In this document: positions 9,128-17,650 of the stretch, in pieces
How positions within the stretch are numbered: position 1 is the stretch's first letter
Layout of the letters: the number at the start of each line of letters is the position of its first letter
From: a virus
DNA: 27,389 bases
IMG/VR virus record: IMGVR_UViG_3300033143_001199
Location: 1 to 27,389 of that record
Strand: one strand, 5' to 3'
The notes under the pieces: model-generated
Database searches by the model: none
The model's input: only the letters and a program-made list of their open reading frames with translations
Told to the model about the DNA's origin: nothing
Program-made: the position numbers and the translations under genes

Positions 9128-11351
9128 TTTATACAGAATATTAAATAATTATATTCCTAAATCTGTTGTAACCAACAAAAATAAAGCTCGTTCTTGGAAA
9201 TATGGTTATGATGAAAAATATAAAGTAGTAGTAATATCAAGAGACGGAACAATAGGTGATATATATAATATTAGTAATGTAATTATTGCACTACCAAAAA
9301 AACCTTTAAAATTTGTAAACTCTAAAGAAAAAAAAGAAGATCAGTTTTGGTCACCTACTATTTTACCAAAGCAATTAAAAAGAATACAGTCAATATTTCA
9401 ATGGCACGCGACTCCACCTAATTTTAAATCAGAGTGGGTTGACTATATAGAAAAAGAATTTGACAGAAGAGAGCAGGGACATTGGTTTTTAAACAATGGT
9501 TCTCCAACATATATAACGGGTACTCATTATATGTATTTACAATGGACAAAAATTGATGTAGGAAATCCTGATTTTAGAGAAGCTAATAGAATTTTTTATA
9601 TTTATTGGGAAGCTTGTAAAGCAGATAAAAGAAGTTTTGGTATGTGTTATTTAAAAATCAGACGTTCAGGATTTTCATTCATGAGTTCTTGCGAAGGAGT
9701 AAATCAAGCAACAATAACCAGAGACGCTCGTATTGGTATATTGTCTAAAACAGGAGCTGATGCTAAAAAAATGTTTACAGATAAAGTAGTTCCAATCTCA
9801 AACAATTATCCTTTCTTTTTTAAGCCTATTCAAGATGGTATGGATAAGCCAAAAACAGAATTAGCATACAGAGTACCAGCATCAAAGATTACTAAGAAAA
9901 ATATGTATGATACTGGAGATGAGGAACTTGACGGGCTTGACACTACTATTGATTGGAAAAACACTTCGGATAACTCTTATGATGGTGAAAAGCTACAATA
10001 CTTGTTACATGATGAAAGCGGTAAATGGGAAAGGCCTGAAAATATATTAAATAATTGGCGGGTAACAAAGACTTGTTTAAGGCTTGGTAGTAAGATTATT
10101 GGTAAATGTATGATGGGTTCAACATCTAATGCGTTAGATAAAGGAGGTGCAAATTTTAAAAAATTATATGAAGATTCAGACGCATCAAAAAGAAATCAAA
10201 ACGGTCAAACAAAATCAGGCCTGTATAATTTATTTATACCTATGGAATGGAATTTTGAGGGATATATAGATAGATATGGTATGCCTGTTTTGCATCAACC
10301 TAAAACACCTGTAATTGGAATAGATGGTGAAGACATAACAATGGGAGCAATAGATTATTGGGAAAACGAAGTAAGTTCTTTAAGTAATGATGCTGATGCT
10401 TTAAATGAATTTTACAGGCAATTTCCAAGGACTGAGTCTCATGCATTTAGAGATGAAAGCAAGCAGTCGTTATTTAATTTAACTAAAATATATCAACAAA
10501 TAGATTATAATGATTCTTGTATATTAGATCATCATGTAACGCGTGGATCTTTTCATTGGAGAGATGGTGTTAAAGATACTGAAGTAATATTTAGCCCAAA
10601 TAAAAGTGGAAGATTTTTAGTAACTTGGACTCCTGAGAAAAGATTACAAAATAGACATATACTCAAGTTAGGAAAAAAATATCCTGGTAATGAGCATATT
10701 GGATCTTTTGGGTGTGATAGTTATGATATTTCTGGAGTAGTAGTTGGTAAGGGCTCTAATGGTGCGTTGCATGGTTTGACAAAGTTTAATATGGATCACG
10801 CGCCATCAAATGAATTTTTTTTAGAATACATTGCAAGACCGCAAACAGCAGAAATATTTTTTGAAGAAGTATTAATGGCCTGCGTATTTTACGGTATGCC
10901 TATATTGTGTGAAAATAATAAACCAAGATTATTGTATCATTTTAAAAATAGAGGTTATAGGGGTTATTGTATGAATAGGCCTGACAAAAGATTTAACAAA
11001 TTGTCAAAAACAGAAAAAGAATTAGGAGGTATACCAAACTCTTCTGAAGATGTAAAGCAGTCTCATGCTGCTGCAATAGAGTCGTATATAGAAAAACATA
11101 TAGGGTTTGATTTTGAAGGAAGTTATAGAGACGCAGAGGTAATAGGAACTATGTATTTTCAAAGAACTTTAGAAGACTGGGCAAAGTTTGATATTAATAA
11201 TAGAACAAGGTTTGATGCGAGTATAAGCTCTGGTTTAGCCATTATGGCTAATCAAAAGCACTTGTATACACCTACTAAACAAAAATCAAAAATAAGTGTT
11301 AACTTTGCAAGATATAACAATAAGAGTTCCATAAGTCAAATAATAAGATAA
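9105..11351 (+). CDS. terL: Large terminase subunit (ATPase and nuclease)
   Basis: The motor that packages DNA through the portal. The ATPase half shows a deviant Walker A region, KIRRSGFSFMSS (residues 184-195), a Walker B region, QYLLHDESGKW (298-308, with D303 and E304), and a coupling-type motif, MMGSTSN (336-342). The C-terminal RNase H-like nuclease half shows FGCDSYD (D538), LCENNKPR (E603) and SSEDVKQSH (647-654), the acidic residues expected to hold metal. At 748 residues it is in the range of large phage terminases. No ATG lies near the beginning. The first good start is TTG at 9105, just after AAGGGA, and an in-frame stop at 9075 bounds it upstream, so the start sits inside the preceding gene. 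The stop TAA abuts the portal ATG directly. The style resembles crAss-like and marine Bacteroidota podophages. Confidence 0.92.
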   Translation: MPNQDQNNLYRILNNYIPKSVVTNKNKARSWKYGYDEKYKVVVISRDGTIGDIYNISNVIIALPKKPLKFVNSKEKKEDQFWSPTILPKQLKRIQSIFQWHATPPNFKSEWVDYIEKEFDRREQGHWFLNNGSPTYITGTHYMYLQWTKIDVGNPDFREANRIFYIYWEACKADKRSFGMCYLKIRRSGFSFMSSCEGVNQATITRDARIGILSKTGADAKKMFTDKVVPISNNYPFFFKPIQDGMDKPKTELAYRVPASKITKKNMYDTGDEELDGLDTTIDWKNTSDNSYDGEKLQYLLHDESGKWERPENILNNWRVTKTCLRLGSKIIGKCMMGSTSNALDKGGANFKKLYEDSDASKRNQNGQTKSGLYNLFIPMEWNFEGYIDRYGMPVLHQPKTPVIGIDGEDITMGAIDYWENEVSSLSNDADALNEFYRQFPRTESHAFRDESKQSLFNLTKIYQQIDYNDSCILDHHVTRGSFHWRDGVKDTEVIFSPNKSGRFLVTWTPEKRLQNRHILKLGKKYPGNEHIGSFGCDSYDISGVVVGKGSNGALHGLTKFNMDHAPSNEFFLEYIARPQTAEIFFEEVLMACVFYGMPILCENNKPRLLYHFKNRGYRGYCMNRPDKRFNKLSKTEKELGGIPNSSEDVKQSHAAAIESYIEKHIGFDFEGSYRDAEVIGTMYFQRTLEDWAKFDINNRTRFDASISSGLAIMANQKHLYTPTKQKSKISVNFARYNNKSSISQIIR

Positions 11352-13793
11352 ATGAAAGGAGTAACTATAGATATAAAATCTACTGCTTTTCCCGATCAAT
11401 TTGTTTCTGATTCAAAAAAGAAAACAAAAGAGTATGGATTACAAATAGGACAGGCGATTCAATACGAGTGGTTTAGAAAAGGAGGCTCCTATAATTCATG
11501 TAGATTTTACGATCAATGGACTGAGTTCAACAGGCTTAGACTTTATGCAAGAGGAGAGCAATCAATAGCAAAATATAAAAACGAGTTAGCTGTAGACGGA
11601 GACTTAAGCTACTTAAATTTAGACTGGACACCTGTACCTGTAATACCTAAGTTTGTTGATATAGTTGTTAATGGTATGAGCGATCGTCTTTTTCATGTTA
11701 AGACTTATGCTCAAGACGCAATGTCATCAGAAAAAAGAGGTGAGTTTCAGCAAATGATAGAAACAAATGTGATAGCTAAACCTTTATTTCAGCAAATAGA
11801 AGAAGATTTTGGATTAGATGTATTTCAGGTTGATCCACAAGAATTACCAGAAACTGATTTAGAGATGGAGCTGTATATGCAAATGAATTATAAACCAGCT
11901 GTAGAAATTGCAAATGAATGTGCTATCAATACTATATTAGCAGAAAATCATTATGAACAAACAAGAAAAAGATGTGACTTAGACTTAATGACTTTAGGTA
12001 TTGGAGTTTGTAAACATAGTTTTCAAAAAGGAGATGGGGTAAAAGTAGATTATGTTGACCCAGCAAATGTAGTGTATAGCTATACTGAAGACCCTCATTT
12101 TAAAGATTGTTTTTATTGGGGTGAAATCAAAACCATACCTATCGGTGAATTATTAAAAATTAATCCTGATTTAACACAATCAGATTTAGAAGAAATATCA
12201 AAATATAGTCAGGCTTGGTACCAGTATTATAATGTTGCAGCTATGTATGAAAACTCTATGTTCTATAGAGACACCTGTACTTTGTTATATTTTAATTACA
12301 AATCTACTAACAGTTTTGTATACAAGAAAAAAGAAACATCATCTGGTAATTTTAAAACAGTAGAAAAAGATGATGAGTTTAATCCACCACCAGAAATGAT
12401 GGAAGAAGGAAAATTTGAAAGAGTAGAAAAAAGAATTGATGTTTGGTATGATGGTGTAATGGTTATGGGTACTAATATTTTGTTAAAATGGGAGCTTGCA
12501 AAAAATATGGTAAGACCTCAATCTGCAAGTCAATACGCTATGCCTAATTATGTAGCAGTAGCACCAAGAATGTATAAGGGTAATATAGAATCTTTAGTAA
12601 GAAGAATGATTCCATTTACTGATTTAATTCAAATGACTCATTTAAAATTACAACAAGTAATATCAAAAGTTGTTCCTGACGGTGTGTTTATAGATGCAGA
12701 TGGCCTAAGTGAAGTAGATTTAGGAACTGGAAATGCTTATGACCCTTCTGATGCTTTGAGATTATATTTCCAAACTGGTAGTGTTGTCGGAAGAAGCTAT
12801 ACTCAAGATGGTGAATTTAATAATGCTCGTGTTCCAATTCAACAGCTAACATCTAATAGCGGAGCTAATAAAATGCAAATGCTTATAGGTAATTATAATC
12901 ATTATATGAATATGATTAGAACTGTTACAGGTCTTAATGAGGCGAGAGATGGTAGCACTCCTGATCCAAACTCTTTAGTGGGAGTTCAAAAACTTGCAGC
13001 ATTAAATTCTAATACAGCAACAAGACATATTTTAGACGGTAGTTTATATTTAACACAAACATTAGCTGAAGCATTATCTATCAGAACAGCAGATGTATTA
13101 GAATATTCAGATTTTGCTGATGAGTTTGCAATGCAGATTGGAAAATACAACTTGGGAATATTAGATGATATAAAGAATTTATATTTATATGACTTTGGAA
13201 TATTTGTAGAAGTTGCTCCAGATGAAGAAGAAAAAGCAAGATTAGAGGCAAACATACAAATGGCATTATCAAAGGGTGGTATAGATTTAGAAGACGCTAT
13301 AGATATTAGAGAAATAAAAAATATCAAGATGGCTAATCAATTGCTAAAAGTTAAAAGAAAAGCAAAGCAAAGACAAGATCAAGAGAAGAAAGCTCAGGAA
13401 ATGCAGATGCAACAACAAAACAATATGCAAGCTCAACAAGCCGCTGCACAAATAGCAATGCAAAAAATACAAATGGAAACTCAGTCAAAAATGCAAGTAA
13501 AGCAAGCTGAGATAGGTTTTGAAATAGAAAAGATGAAAAATGAGGCTGCATTAAAAGAACAATTAATGCAAACTGAATTTGAATACGCTATGGAAATAAA
13601 AGGATTAGAACAATCTCAAATAGATATGCGTGAACAAAATCGTGAAAAAGCAAAAGACAGAAGAATAAGCCAGCAGTCATCTGAACAATCAAAGCTTATA
13701 AGCCAAAGAAAAAACAATTTACCTCCAATAAATTTTGAGTCTAATGAAGATAGTTTAGACGGGTTTGATCTTGCAGAGTTCAACCCAAGATAA
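11352..13793 (+). CDS. Portal protein
   Basis: A large 813-residue protein placed directly after terL and before scaffold and capsid, the standard portal position. The core has the mixed helix/strand look of portals, for example PVPVIPKFVDIVVNGMSDR near residue 95 and a conserved-looking LKLQQVISKVVPDGVF segment near 430. The last 150 residues or so are a long Gln/Lys/Glu-rich helix (QEKKAQEMQMQQQ, then QIAMQKIQMETQSK), as in the barrel or crown extensions of large podovirus portals. The portal forms the dodecameric DNA channel at one capsid vertex, binds terminase and later the connectors. The start at 11352 follows the terL stop with no gap. No frameshift is seen. The assignment rests on position, size and architecture. 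Confidence 0.85.
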   Translation: MKGVTIDIKSTAFPDQFVSDSKKKTKEYGLQIGQAIQYEWFRKGGSYNSCRFYDQWTEFNRLRLYARGEQSIAKYKNELAVDGDLSYLNLDWTPVPVIPKFVDIVVNGMSDRLFHVKTYAQDAMSSEKRGEFQQMIETNVIAKPLFQQIEEDFGLDVFQVDPQELPETDLEMELYMQMNYKPAVEIANECAINTILAENHYEQTRKRCDLDLMTLGIGVCKHSFQKGDGVKVDYVDPANVVYSYTEDPHFKDCFYWGEIKTIPIGELLKINPDLTQSDLEEISKYSQAWYQYYNVAAMYENSMFYRDTCTLLYFNYKSTNSFVYKKKETSSGNFKTVEKDDEFNPPPEMMEEGKFERVEKRIDVWYDGVMVMGTNILLKWELAKNMVRPQSASQYAMPNYVAVAPRMYKGNIESLVRRMIPFTDLIQMTHLKLQQVISKVVPDGVFIDADGLSEVDLGTGNAYDPSDALRLYFQTGSVVGRSYTQDGEFNNARVPIQQLTSNSGANKMQMLIGNYNHYMNMIRTVTGLNEARDGSTPDPNSLVGVQKLAALNSNTATRHILDGSLYLTQTLAEALSIRTADVLEYSDFADEFAMQIGKYNLGILDDIKNLYLYDFGIFVEVAPDEEEKARLEANIQMALSKGGIDLEDAIDIREIKNIKMANQLLKVKRKAKQRQDQEKKAQEMQMQQQNNMQAQQAAAQIAMQKIQMETQSKMQVKQAEIGFEIEKMKNEAALKEQLMQTEFEYAMEIKGLEQSQIDMREQNREKAKDRRISQQSSEQSKLISQRKNNLPPINFESNEDSLDGFDLAEFNPR

Positions 13794-13819
13794 GCTTAAA
13801 TATTTTATTGGATTATTAT

Positions 13820-13827
13820 TAACTTTG
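13820..13827 (+). promoter_or_regulatory. Bacteroidota-type -7 promoter box (P2)
   Basis: TAACTTTG matches TAnnTTTG, 20 bases before the scaffold start codon at 13848, in a 54-base gap. No TTG is present 17-23 bases upstream. It would give the scaffold and capsid genes their own transcript in addition to read-through from the portal. Confidence 0.5.
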
Positions 13828-13847
13828 TATAAATTAAATTAAATAAA

Positions 13848-14972
13848 ATGGAAATTAAAGTAAGAGAAGTTACAAAAGAAGAGAAGTCAACCGCAGAGGT
13901 TGAGAAAGCTCTTTTAGAAAAACATGAGGATAAGTATGAAGATACTGAAACTCAAACCAAAACAGAAGAAGAAACAACGGAAGCTCCAGTAGCTGAAGAA
14001 ACAAAAGAAGAAGTAAAAGAAGAAACTCCCTCGTCAGAGTTAAATGACGAAGACGTTCTTTCATATATTAAAAATAGGTATGATAAAGATATCTCTTCAG
14101 TAGATGATTTGTTTGCGCAAACAAAAGACAATGATGAATTACCTGAAGATGTTTCGGCATACCTTAATTTTAAAAAGGAAACTGGACGTGGTATTGAAGA
14201 CTTTTATAAATTACAAAAGGATTATGATGCCATGGACGATGAACTACTATTAGCTGATTATTACGCACAAACTGAAGATGGTTTGGACGCAATAGATATT
14301 CAAGACCTTATTGACGATAAGTTTTCATATGATGAAGAGTTAGAAGATGAAAGGGCAATAAAGAAAATCAAATTAGCTAAAAAAAGAGAACTTGCGAAAG
14401 CAAAAAAGTATTTCAATGAACAGAAGGGTAAATATAAAGTTCCTCTTGAGTCAAGTGGGAATGGGTTATCTGACAAGGACAAAGAAGATTTTAATGCTTA
14501 TAAAAGTTATTTAGAAGAATCTAAAACTGCGCAGGAAGAAAATCGTAAAAGGTATGACTGGTTTCTCAAAAAAACTGATGAGGTTTTTAACAATGAGTTC
14601 AAAGGTTTTGAGTTCAGTGTAGGAGAAAAAAGTTTTACTTATAAGCCAGGCGATGCAACTGAATTAAAAAACGTTCAGTCTGATGTCAATAATTTTGTAA
14701 ATAAATTTATGGACAAAAACGGATTAATGAGTGACGCTGAAGGATATCACAAGTCTTTAGCAATAGCAATGAATCCAGAAAAATTCGCTCAGTTTTTTTA
14801 CGATCAAGGTGTATCTAATGCTGTAGACAATGTAACTAAAAAATCAAAAAACATTGATATGGATATTAGACCAGCTTCTCAAGGTGTAACAAAAGATGGC
14901 TTGAAAATTAGAGCTGTTGGCGACACAAGCAGTGGAAGAGGATTAAAAATTAGAAGTATAAAAAAAGTATAA
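13848..14972 (+). CDS. Capsid scaffolding protein
   Basis: The 374-residue protein begins with a Glu/Thr-rich disordered segment (residues 5-65, runs of TEEET and EEVKEE), continues as charged helices (EDVLSYIKNRY, EELEDERAIKKIKLAKKREL near 165-185, SYLEESKTAQEENRKR), and ends in a basic tail, KIRAVGD...GLKIRSIKKV. Acidic, helical, low in Cys and Trp, and lying immediately before the major capsid gene, it matches scaffolding proteins, which guide procapsid assembly and leave before maturation. The basic C-terminus is where many scaffolds contact the shell. No serine-protease motif is seen, so a fused protease is unlikely. The capsid gene starts 23 bases after its stop. Confidence 0.8.
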   Translation: MEIKVREVTKEEKSTAEVEKALLEKHEDKYEDTETQTKTEEETTEAPVAEETKEEVKEETPSSELNDEDVLSYIKNRYDKDISSVDDLFAQTKDNDELPEDVSAYLNFKKETGRGIEDFYKLQKDYDAMDDELLLADYYAQTEDGLDAIDIQDLIDDKFSYDEELEDERAIKKIKLAKKRELAKAKKYFNEQKGKYKVPLESSGNGLSDKDKEDFNAYKSYLEESKTAQEENRKRYDWFLKKTDEVFNNEFKGFEFSVGEKSFTYKPGDATELKNVQSDVNNFVNKFMDKNGLMSDAEGYHKSLAIAMNPEKFAQFFYDQGVSNAVDNVTKKSKNIDMDIRPASQGVTKDGLKIRAVGDTSSGRGLKIRSIKKV

Positions 14973-14995
14973 ATATTAAAAAAAATAAATAAATT

Positions 14996-16459
14996 ATGTC
15001 AGTACAAGCAGCCCCAGGATTTGATTTGCAGCCAAGTGCTCAACAACAAGTCCTATCAACAAACTACATAACTGACTTTGATTTCTTAAATCAGTATCTT
15101 CCTGATACTTATGAAAAGGAATTTGAGCGTTATGGAAATAGAACAATTGCATCTTTCCTAAGAATGGTAGGTGCTGAAATGCCAACTAACTCAGATATGA
15201 TTAAGTGGGCAGAACAAGGAAGATTACATACAAAGTATACAAACGTAACGTCAAATATTGCTGCGATTAACTCGTTAGCAATTTTAACTATTAACGATGT
15301 ATTTACTCCTGGATTAGTAACAGGAGAAACTTCAGCGGCATTAAGAGCTGGACAAACTATTATGTTATCTGATAATACTCCAGGTTCAACTTTAACAAAT
15401 AAAGGAGTTATTGTAACGGCTCCAGGTGGAACTACAGGTGGTGGTGTTAACTTAACAAGTAGCCAAATAGAAGTAGCATACTACGAATTAACTCAGGCAA
15501 TGGGTGCGGGAGTAGCGTGTACTTTATTTGTATACGGTTCTGAATTTGCAAAAGGAACTAATGGTATGGTTGGATCTTTAGAGTCAGATGATTTCTTCTT
15601 TCAAAATAAACCAATTATTTTAAAAGACAAATACTCTGTATCTGGATCAGACATGGCTCAAATCGGTTGGGTAGAAATACAAACTGAAAATGGAGCAAAC
15701 GGATACCTATGGTATTTAAAATCAGAGCATGAAACAAGATTACGTTTTGAGGATTACATGGAAACTGCAATGATTGAAGCTGTTCCTGCAATCACTAACT
15801 CGCAAGCTGAGGCACAATTAAGTAGTGCTACTCCTGCTGCGGGCGTTATCAACGCTGGTTCTGAAGGTATCTTCTATGTAGTAAACAATAGAGGAAATGT
15901 ATGGGGAGGAGGAAACCCAACTACTTTAGCAGGTTTTGATTCTGTTATCCAAAGATTAGATAAGCAAGGAGCTATTGAAGAAAATGTAATTTTCGTAAAT
16001 AGAAACTTCTCATTTGATATTGACGATATGTTAGCAGCACAAAACTCTTACGGAGCAGGTGGTACTTCATACGGTCTTTTTGATAATGACAAAGACATGG
16101 CTTTAAATTTAGGCTTCACAGGATTCCGTAGAGGATATGACTTCTACAAGTCTGACTGGAAATACCTAAACGATCCTACAATGAGAGGTGGTTTAACAGC
16201 TGGTGCAGTAAACGGACTTTTAGTTCCTGCTGGATCAACTTCTGTATATGACCAAATCTTAGGTAAGAACGCAAAAAGACCATTCTTACACGTTAGATAT
16301 AGAGCTTCAGAAACAGAAGACAGACGTTACAAAACTTGGATTACTGGTTCTGCTGGTGGTGCAAGAACATCTGATCTTGATGCAATGGAGGTTAACTTCT
16401 TATCTGAAAGAGCGGTATGTACTTTAGGTGCAAACAACTTCTTCTTATTCCAAGCATAA
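14996..16459 (+). CDS. Major capsid protein (HK97-type)
   Basis: The 487-residue shell protein follows the scaffold. It has an N-terminal arm (residues 1-30, QPSAQQQ), a helix with FERYGNRTIASFLRMVGAEM, long strands through 90-180 with a Gly-rich insertion (APGGTTGGG), and a C-terminal domain with a TLGANNFFLFQA ending, consistent with an HK97 fold. It probably lacks a cleaved prodomain because the arm is short. Codon choice differs from its neighbours: 15 of 26 Phe codons are TTC while the surrounding genes use nearly only TTT, a sign of very high expression. A strong hairpin follows the stop. An A-rich leader (AAAAAAAATAAATAAATT) precedes the ATG. Confidence 0.85.
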   Translation: MSVQAAPGFDLQPSAQQQVLSTNYITDFDFLNQYLPDTYEKEFERYGNRTIASFLRMVGAEMPTNSDMIKWAEQGRLHTKYTNVTSNIAAINSLAILTINDVFTPGLVTGETSAALRAGQTIMLSDNTPGSTLTNKGVIVTAPGGTTGGGVNLTSSQIEVAYYELTQAMGAGVACTLFVYGSEFAKGTNGMVGSLESDDFFFQNKPIILKDKYSVSGSDMAQIGWVEIQTENGANGYLWYLKSEHETRLRFEDYMETAMIEAVPAITNSQAEAQLSSATPAAGVINAGSEGIFYVVNNRGNVWGGGNPTTLAGFDSVIQRLDKQGAIEENVIFVNRNFSFDIDDMLAAQNSYGAGGTSYGLFDNDKDMALNLGFTGFRRGYDFYKSDWKYLNDPTMRGGLTAGAVNGLLVPAGSTSVYDQILGKNAKRPFLHVRYRASETEDRRYKTWITGSAGGARTSDLDAMEVNFLSERAVCTLGANNFFLFQA

Positions 16460-16478
16460 GGATTAAGTAGTAAATTTT

Positions 16479-16531
16479 AAAAGGGGGGCGAAAGTCATGC
16501 ATGGAAACGCCCTATTAGTAGCCCTCCTTTT
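16479..16531 (+). terminator. Hairpin/terminator after the capsid gene, with a competing inner stem
   Basis: AAAAGGGGGGC (16479-16489) pairs with GCCCTCCTTTT (16521-16531) over 11 base pairs with one G-U, and a T-rich run follows, as in a Rho-independent terminator. The 31-base loop is unusually long. It contains CGCCC (16508-16512), which could instead pair with GGGCG (16486-16490), and the self-complementary CATGCATG (16496-16503). It would end or thin out scaffold/capsid transcripts or protect their 3' end. Confidence 0.7.
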
Positions 16532-16564
16532 ATTTAAATTATAATTAAATTAAAATAAAATAAA

Positions 16565-17320
16565 ATGAAAAACGTAGAAAAATATACGTCTAAGACGTAT
16601 AGGCTATTAAATGGAAGAGCTCCCTTATCTTACACCATTCCATCAAGAAACAGTAGCCGATCACCATTATTATGGTTTGATGAAGACAAAGGTGTAAACA
16701 GACCCTTAAGATATGCAAGAAATCAAAAATCGCCTTTTGAGGACGAACAAGATGGAAATGCAATATTAGAACCTGTAGTTTTTGAAGACGGTATGTTAAC
16801 TGTTGACAGAAGTAATCAGGTATTACAAAAGTTTTTATACTACCACCCACAAAACGGAAATGTTTTTGAAGAAGTAAATAGAGAGGTAGATGCTGCTCAA
16901 GAATTAGAGGAGGCAAGAATGGAATTAGATGCTCAAGTATTAGCTATGGAATTACCTATGGAAAAAATGATTACAGTTTGTAGAGTTTTTATTGGTAATG
17001 CTGTTGACAGAATGTCAACTCCTGAAATAAAAAGAGACCTTCTTATGTTTGCAAAAACAAGACCACAAGAATTAGTTGATATTATAAACGATCCTATGTT
17101 AGAATTACAGGATACAATAATGAAATTCTTTGACAACAACCTACTTAAATTTAACAAAGGAAATAAAGAGGTTTGGTACAATTTAAAAAATAATAAAAAG
17201 AAAATGTTGAATGTGCCACACAACACAGACCCATATTATATAATAGGAAGTTACTTACAATCTGATGATGGTATTGAAATGTTTAAGATATTAAAAAAGG
17301 CTTTAAATAAAGATAAATAG
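16565..17320 (+). CDS. Conserved-type unknown phage protein after the capsid gene
   Basis: This 251-residue protein has three visible parts. A basic N-terminal arm (KTYRLLNGRAPLSYTIPSRN) leads into NRPLRYARNQKSPFEDEQDG and AILEPVVFEDGMLTV (residues 45-80), which read as ordered, sequence-constrained segments. A Glu-rich helix (REVDAAQELEEARMELDAQV) is followed by a C-terminal helical domain (MEKMITVCRVFIGNAV, then KRDLLMFAKTRPQELVDIIND) with a YNLKNNKKKM loop. I recall similar proteins in marine phages but know of no function. Position suggests a capsid-associated, assembly or DNA-related protein. Its leader after the hairpin is A/T-rich and has no TAnnTTTG box, so it probably depends on read-through or on processing at the hairpin. 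Confidence 0.75.
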   Translation: MKNVEKYTSKTYRLLNGRAPLSYTIPSRNSSRSPLLWFDEDKGVNRPLRYARNQKSPFEDEQDGNAILEPVVFEDGMLTVDRSNQVLQKFLYYHPQNGNVFEEVNREVDAAQELEEARMELDAQVLAMELPMEKMITVCRVFIGNAVDRMSTPEIKRDLLMFAKTRPQELVDIINDPMLELQDTIMKFFDNNLLKFNKGNKEVWYNLKNNKKKMLNVPHNTDPYYIIGSYLQSDDGIEMFKILKKALNKDK

Positions 17321-17326
17321 ATTAAC

Positions 17327-17334
17327 TATCTTTG
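17327..17334 (+). promoter_or_regulatory. Bacteroidota-type -7 promoter box (P3)
   Basis: TATCTTTG lies 6 bases after the preceding stop and 33 bases before the ATG at 17368. The following sequence repeats TTTATTAACC at the same distance as in P1 at 680. No TTG is seen near -33; only a weak TTT lies about 22 bases upstream. It separates the unknown gene from the beta-domain genes. Confidence 0.6.
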
Positions 17335-17367
17335 TTCTTTATTAACCCATTAAAACCTTTTTATAAA

Positions 17368-17646
17368 ATGGAAAAATTTCTTAAAATAACTAATGCACCT
17401 CAGACAAGTCAGTTGATTAGTCTAAGTCGTGTAAAAACAGTAACAACAGCAAGTGCTACGGCTACTACTGTTGTATTAACATATTCAGACGGAACAGCTA
17501 CTACGGTAACTACTGCAAATCAAGTAGCCTTTAATGTTTATGACGCAATATTAGATGCTATGGAGCAAGCTTTAGCTACAAGCTGGCAAAAGTCAATGTT
17601 TCCAGTTGCTTTACCATTAGCCCCTACAGGAATAGTAAACGCTTAA
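17368..17646 (+). CDS. Small beta-domain structural protein
   Basis: A 92-residue protein from ATG 17368. A longer frame from TTG 17332 would overlap promoter P3 and is unlikely. It reads as strands (KFLKIT, QLISLSRVKTV, TTVVLTYSDGTATTV) followed by one helix, VYDAILDAMEQALATSW, and a Pro/Ala-rich end, VALPLAPTGIVNA. Small proteins of this layout sit near capsid genes in marine phages as head decoration or fibre-base candidates; that role is inferred from memory and position. The strand-helix pattern with AI.DAM recurs at the end of the following 319-residue protein, so the two may be related by duplication. Only 4 bases separate the genes. Confidence 0.65.
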   Translation: MEKFLKITNAPQTSQLISLSRVKTVTTASATATTVVLTYSDGTATTVTTANQVAFNVYDAILDAMEQALATSWQKSMFPVALPLAPTGIVNA

Positions 17647-17650
17647 GCAT

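Noticed and set aside
16483-16491. GGGGGGCGA, identical to the slippery site used for -2 frameshifting in phage Mu tail genes
   Set aside because: It lies after the capsid stop codon, in no open frame that continues, and is explained by the hairpin stem.
17332-17367. Upstream TTG start for the 92-residue protein
   Set aside because: It would place the start within the TATCTTTG box; ATG 17368 has an A/T-rich leader like the other genes.
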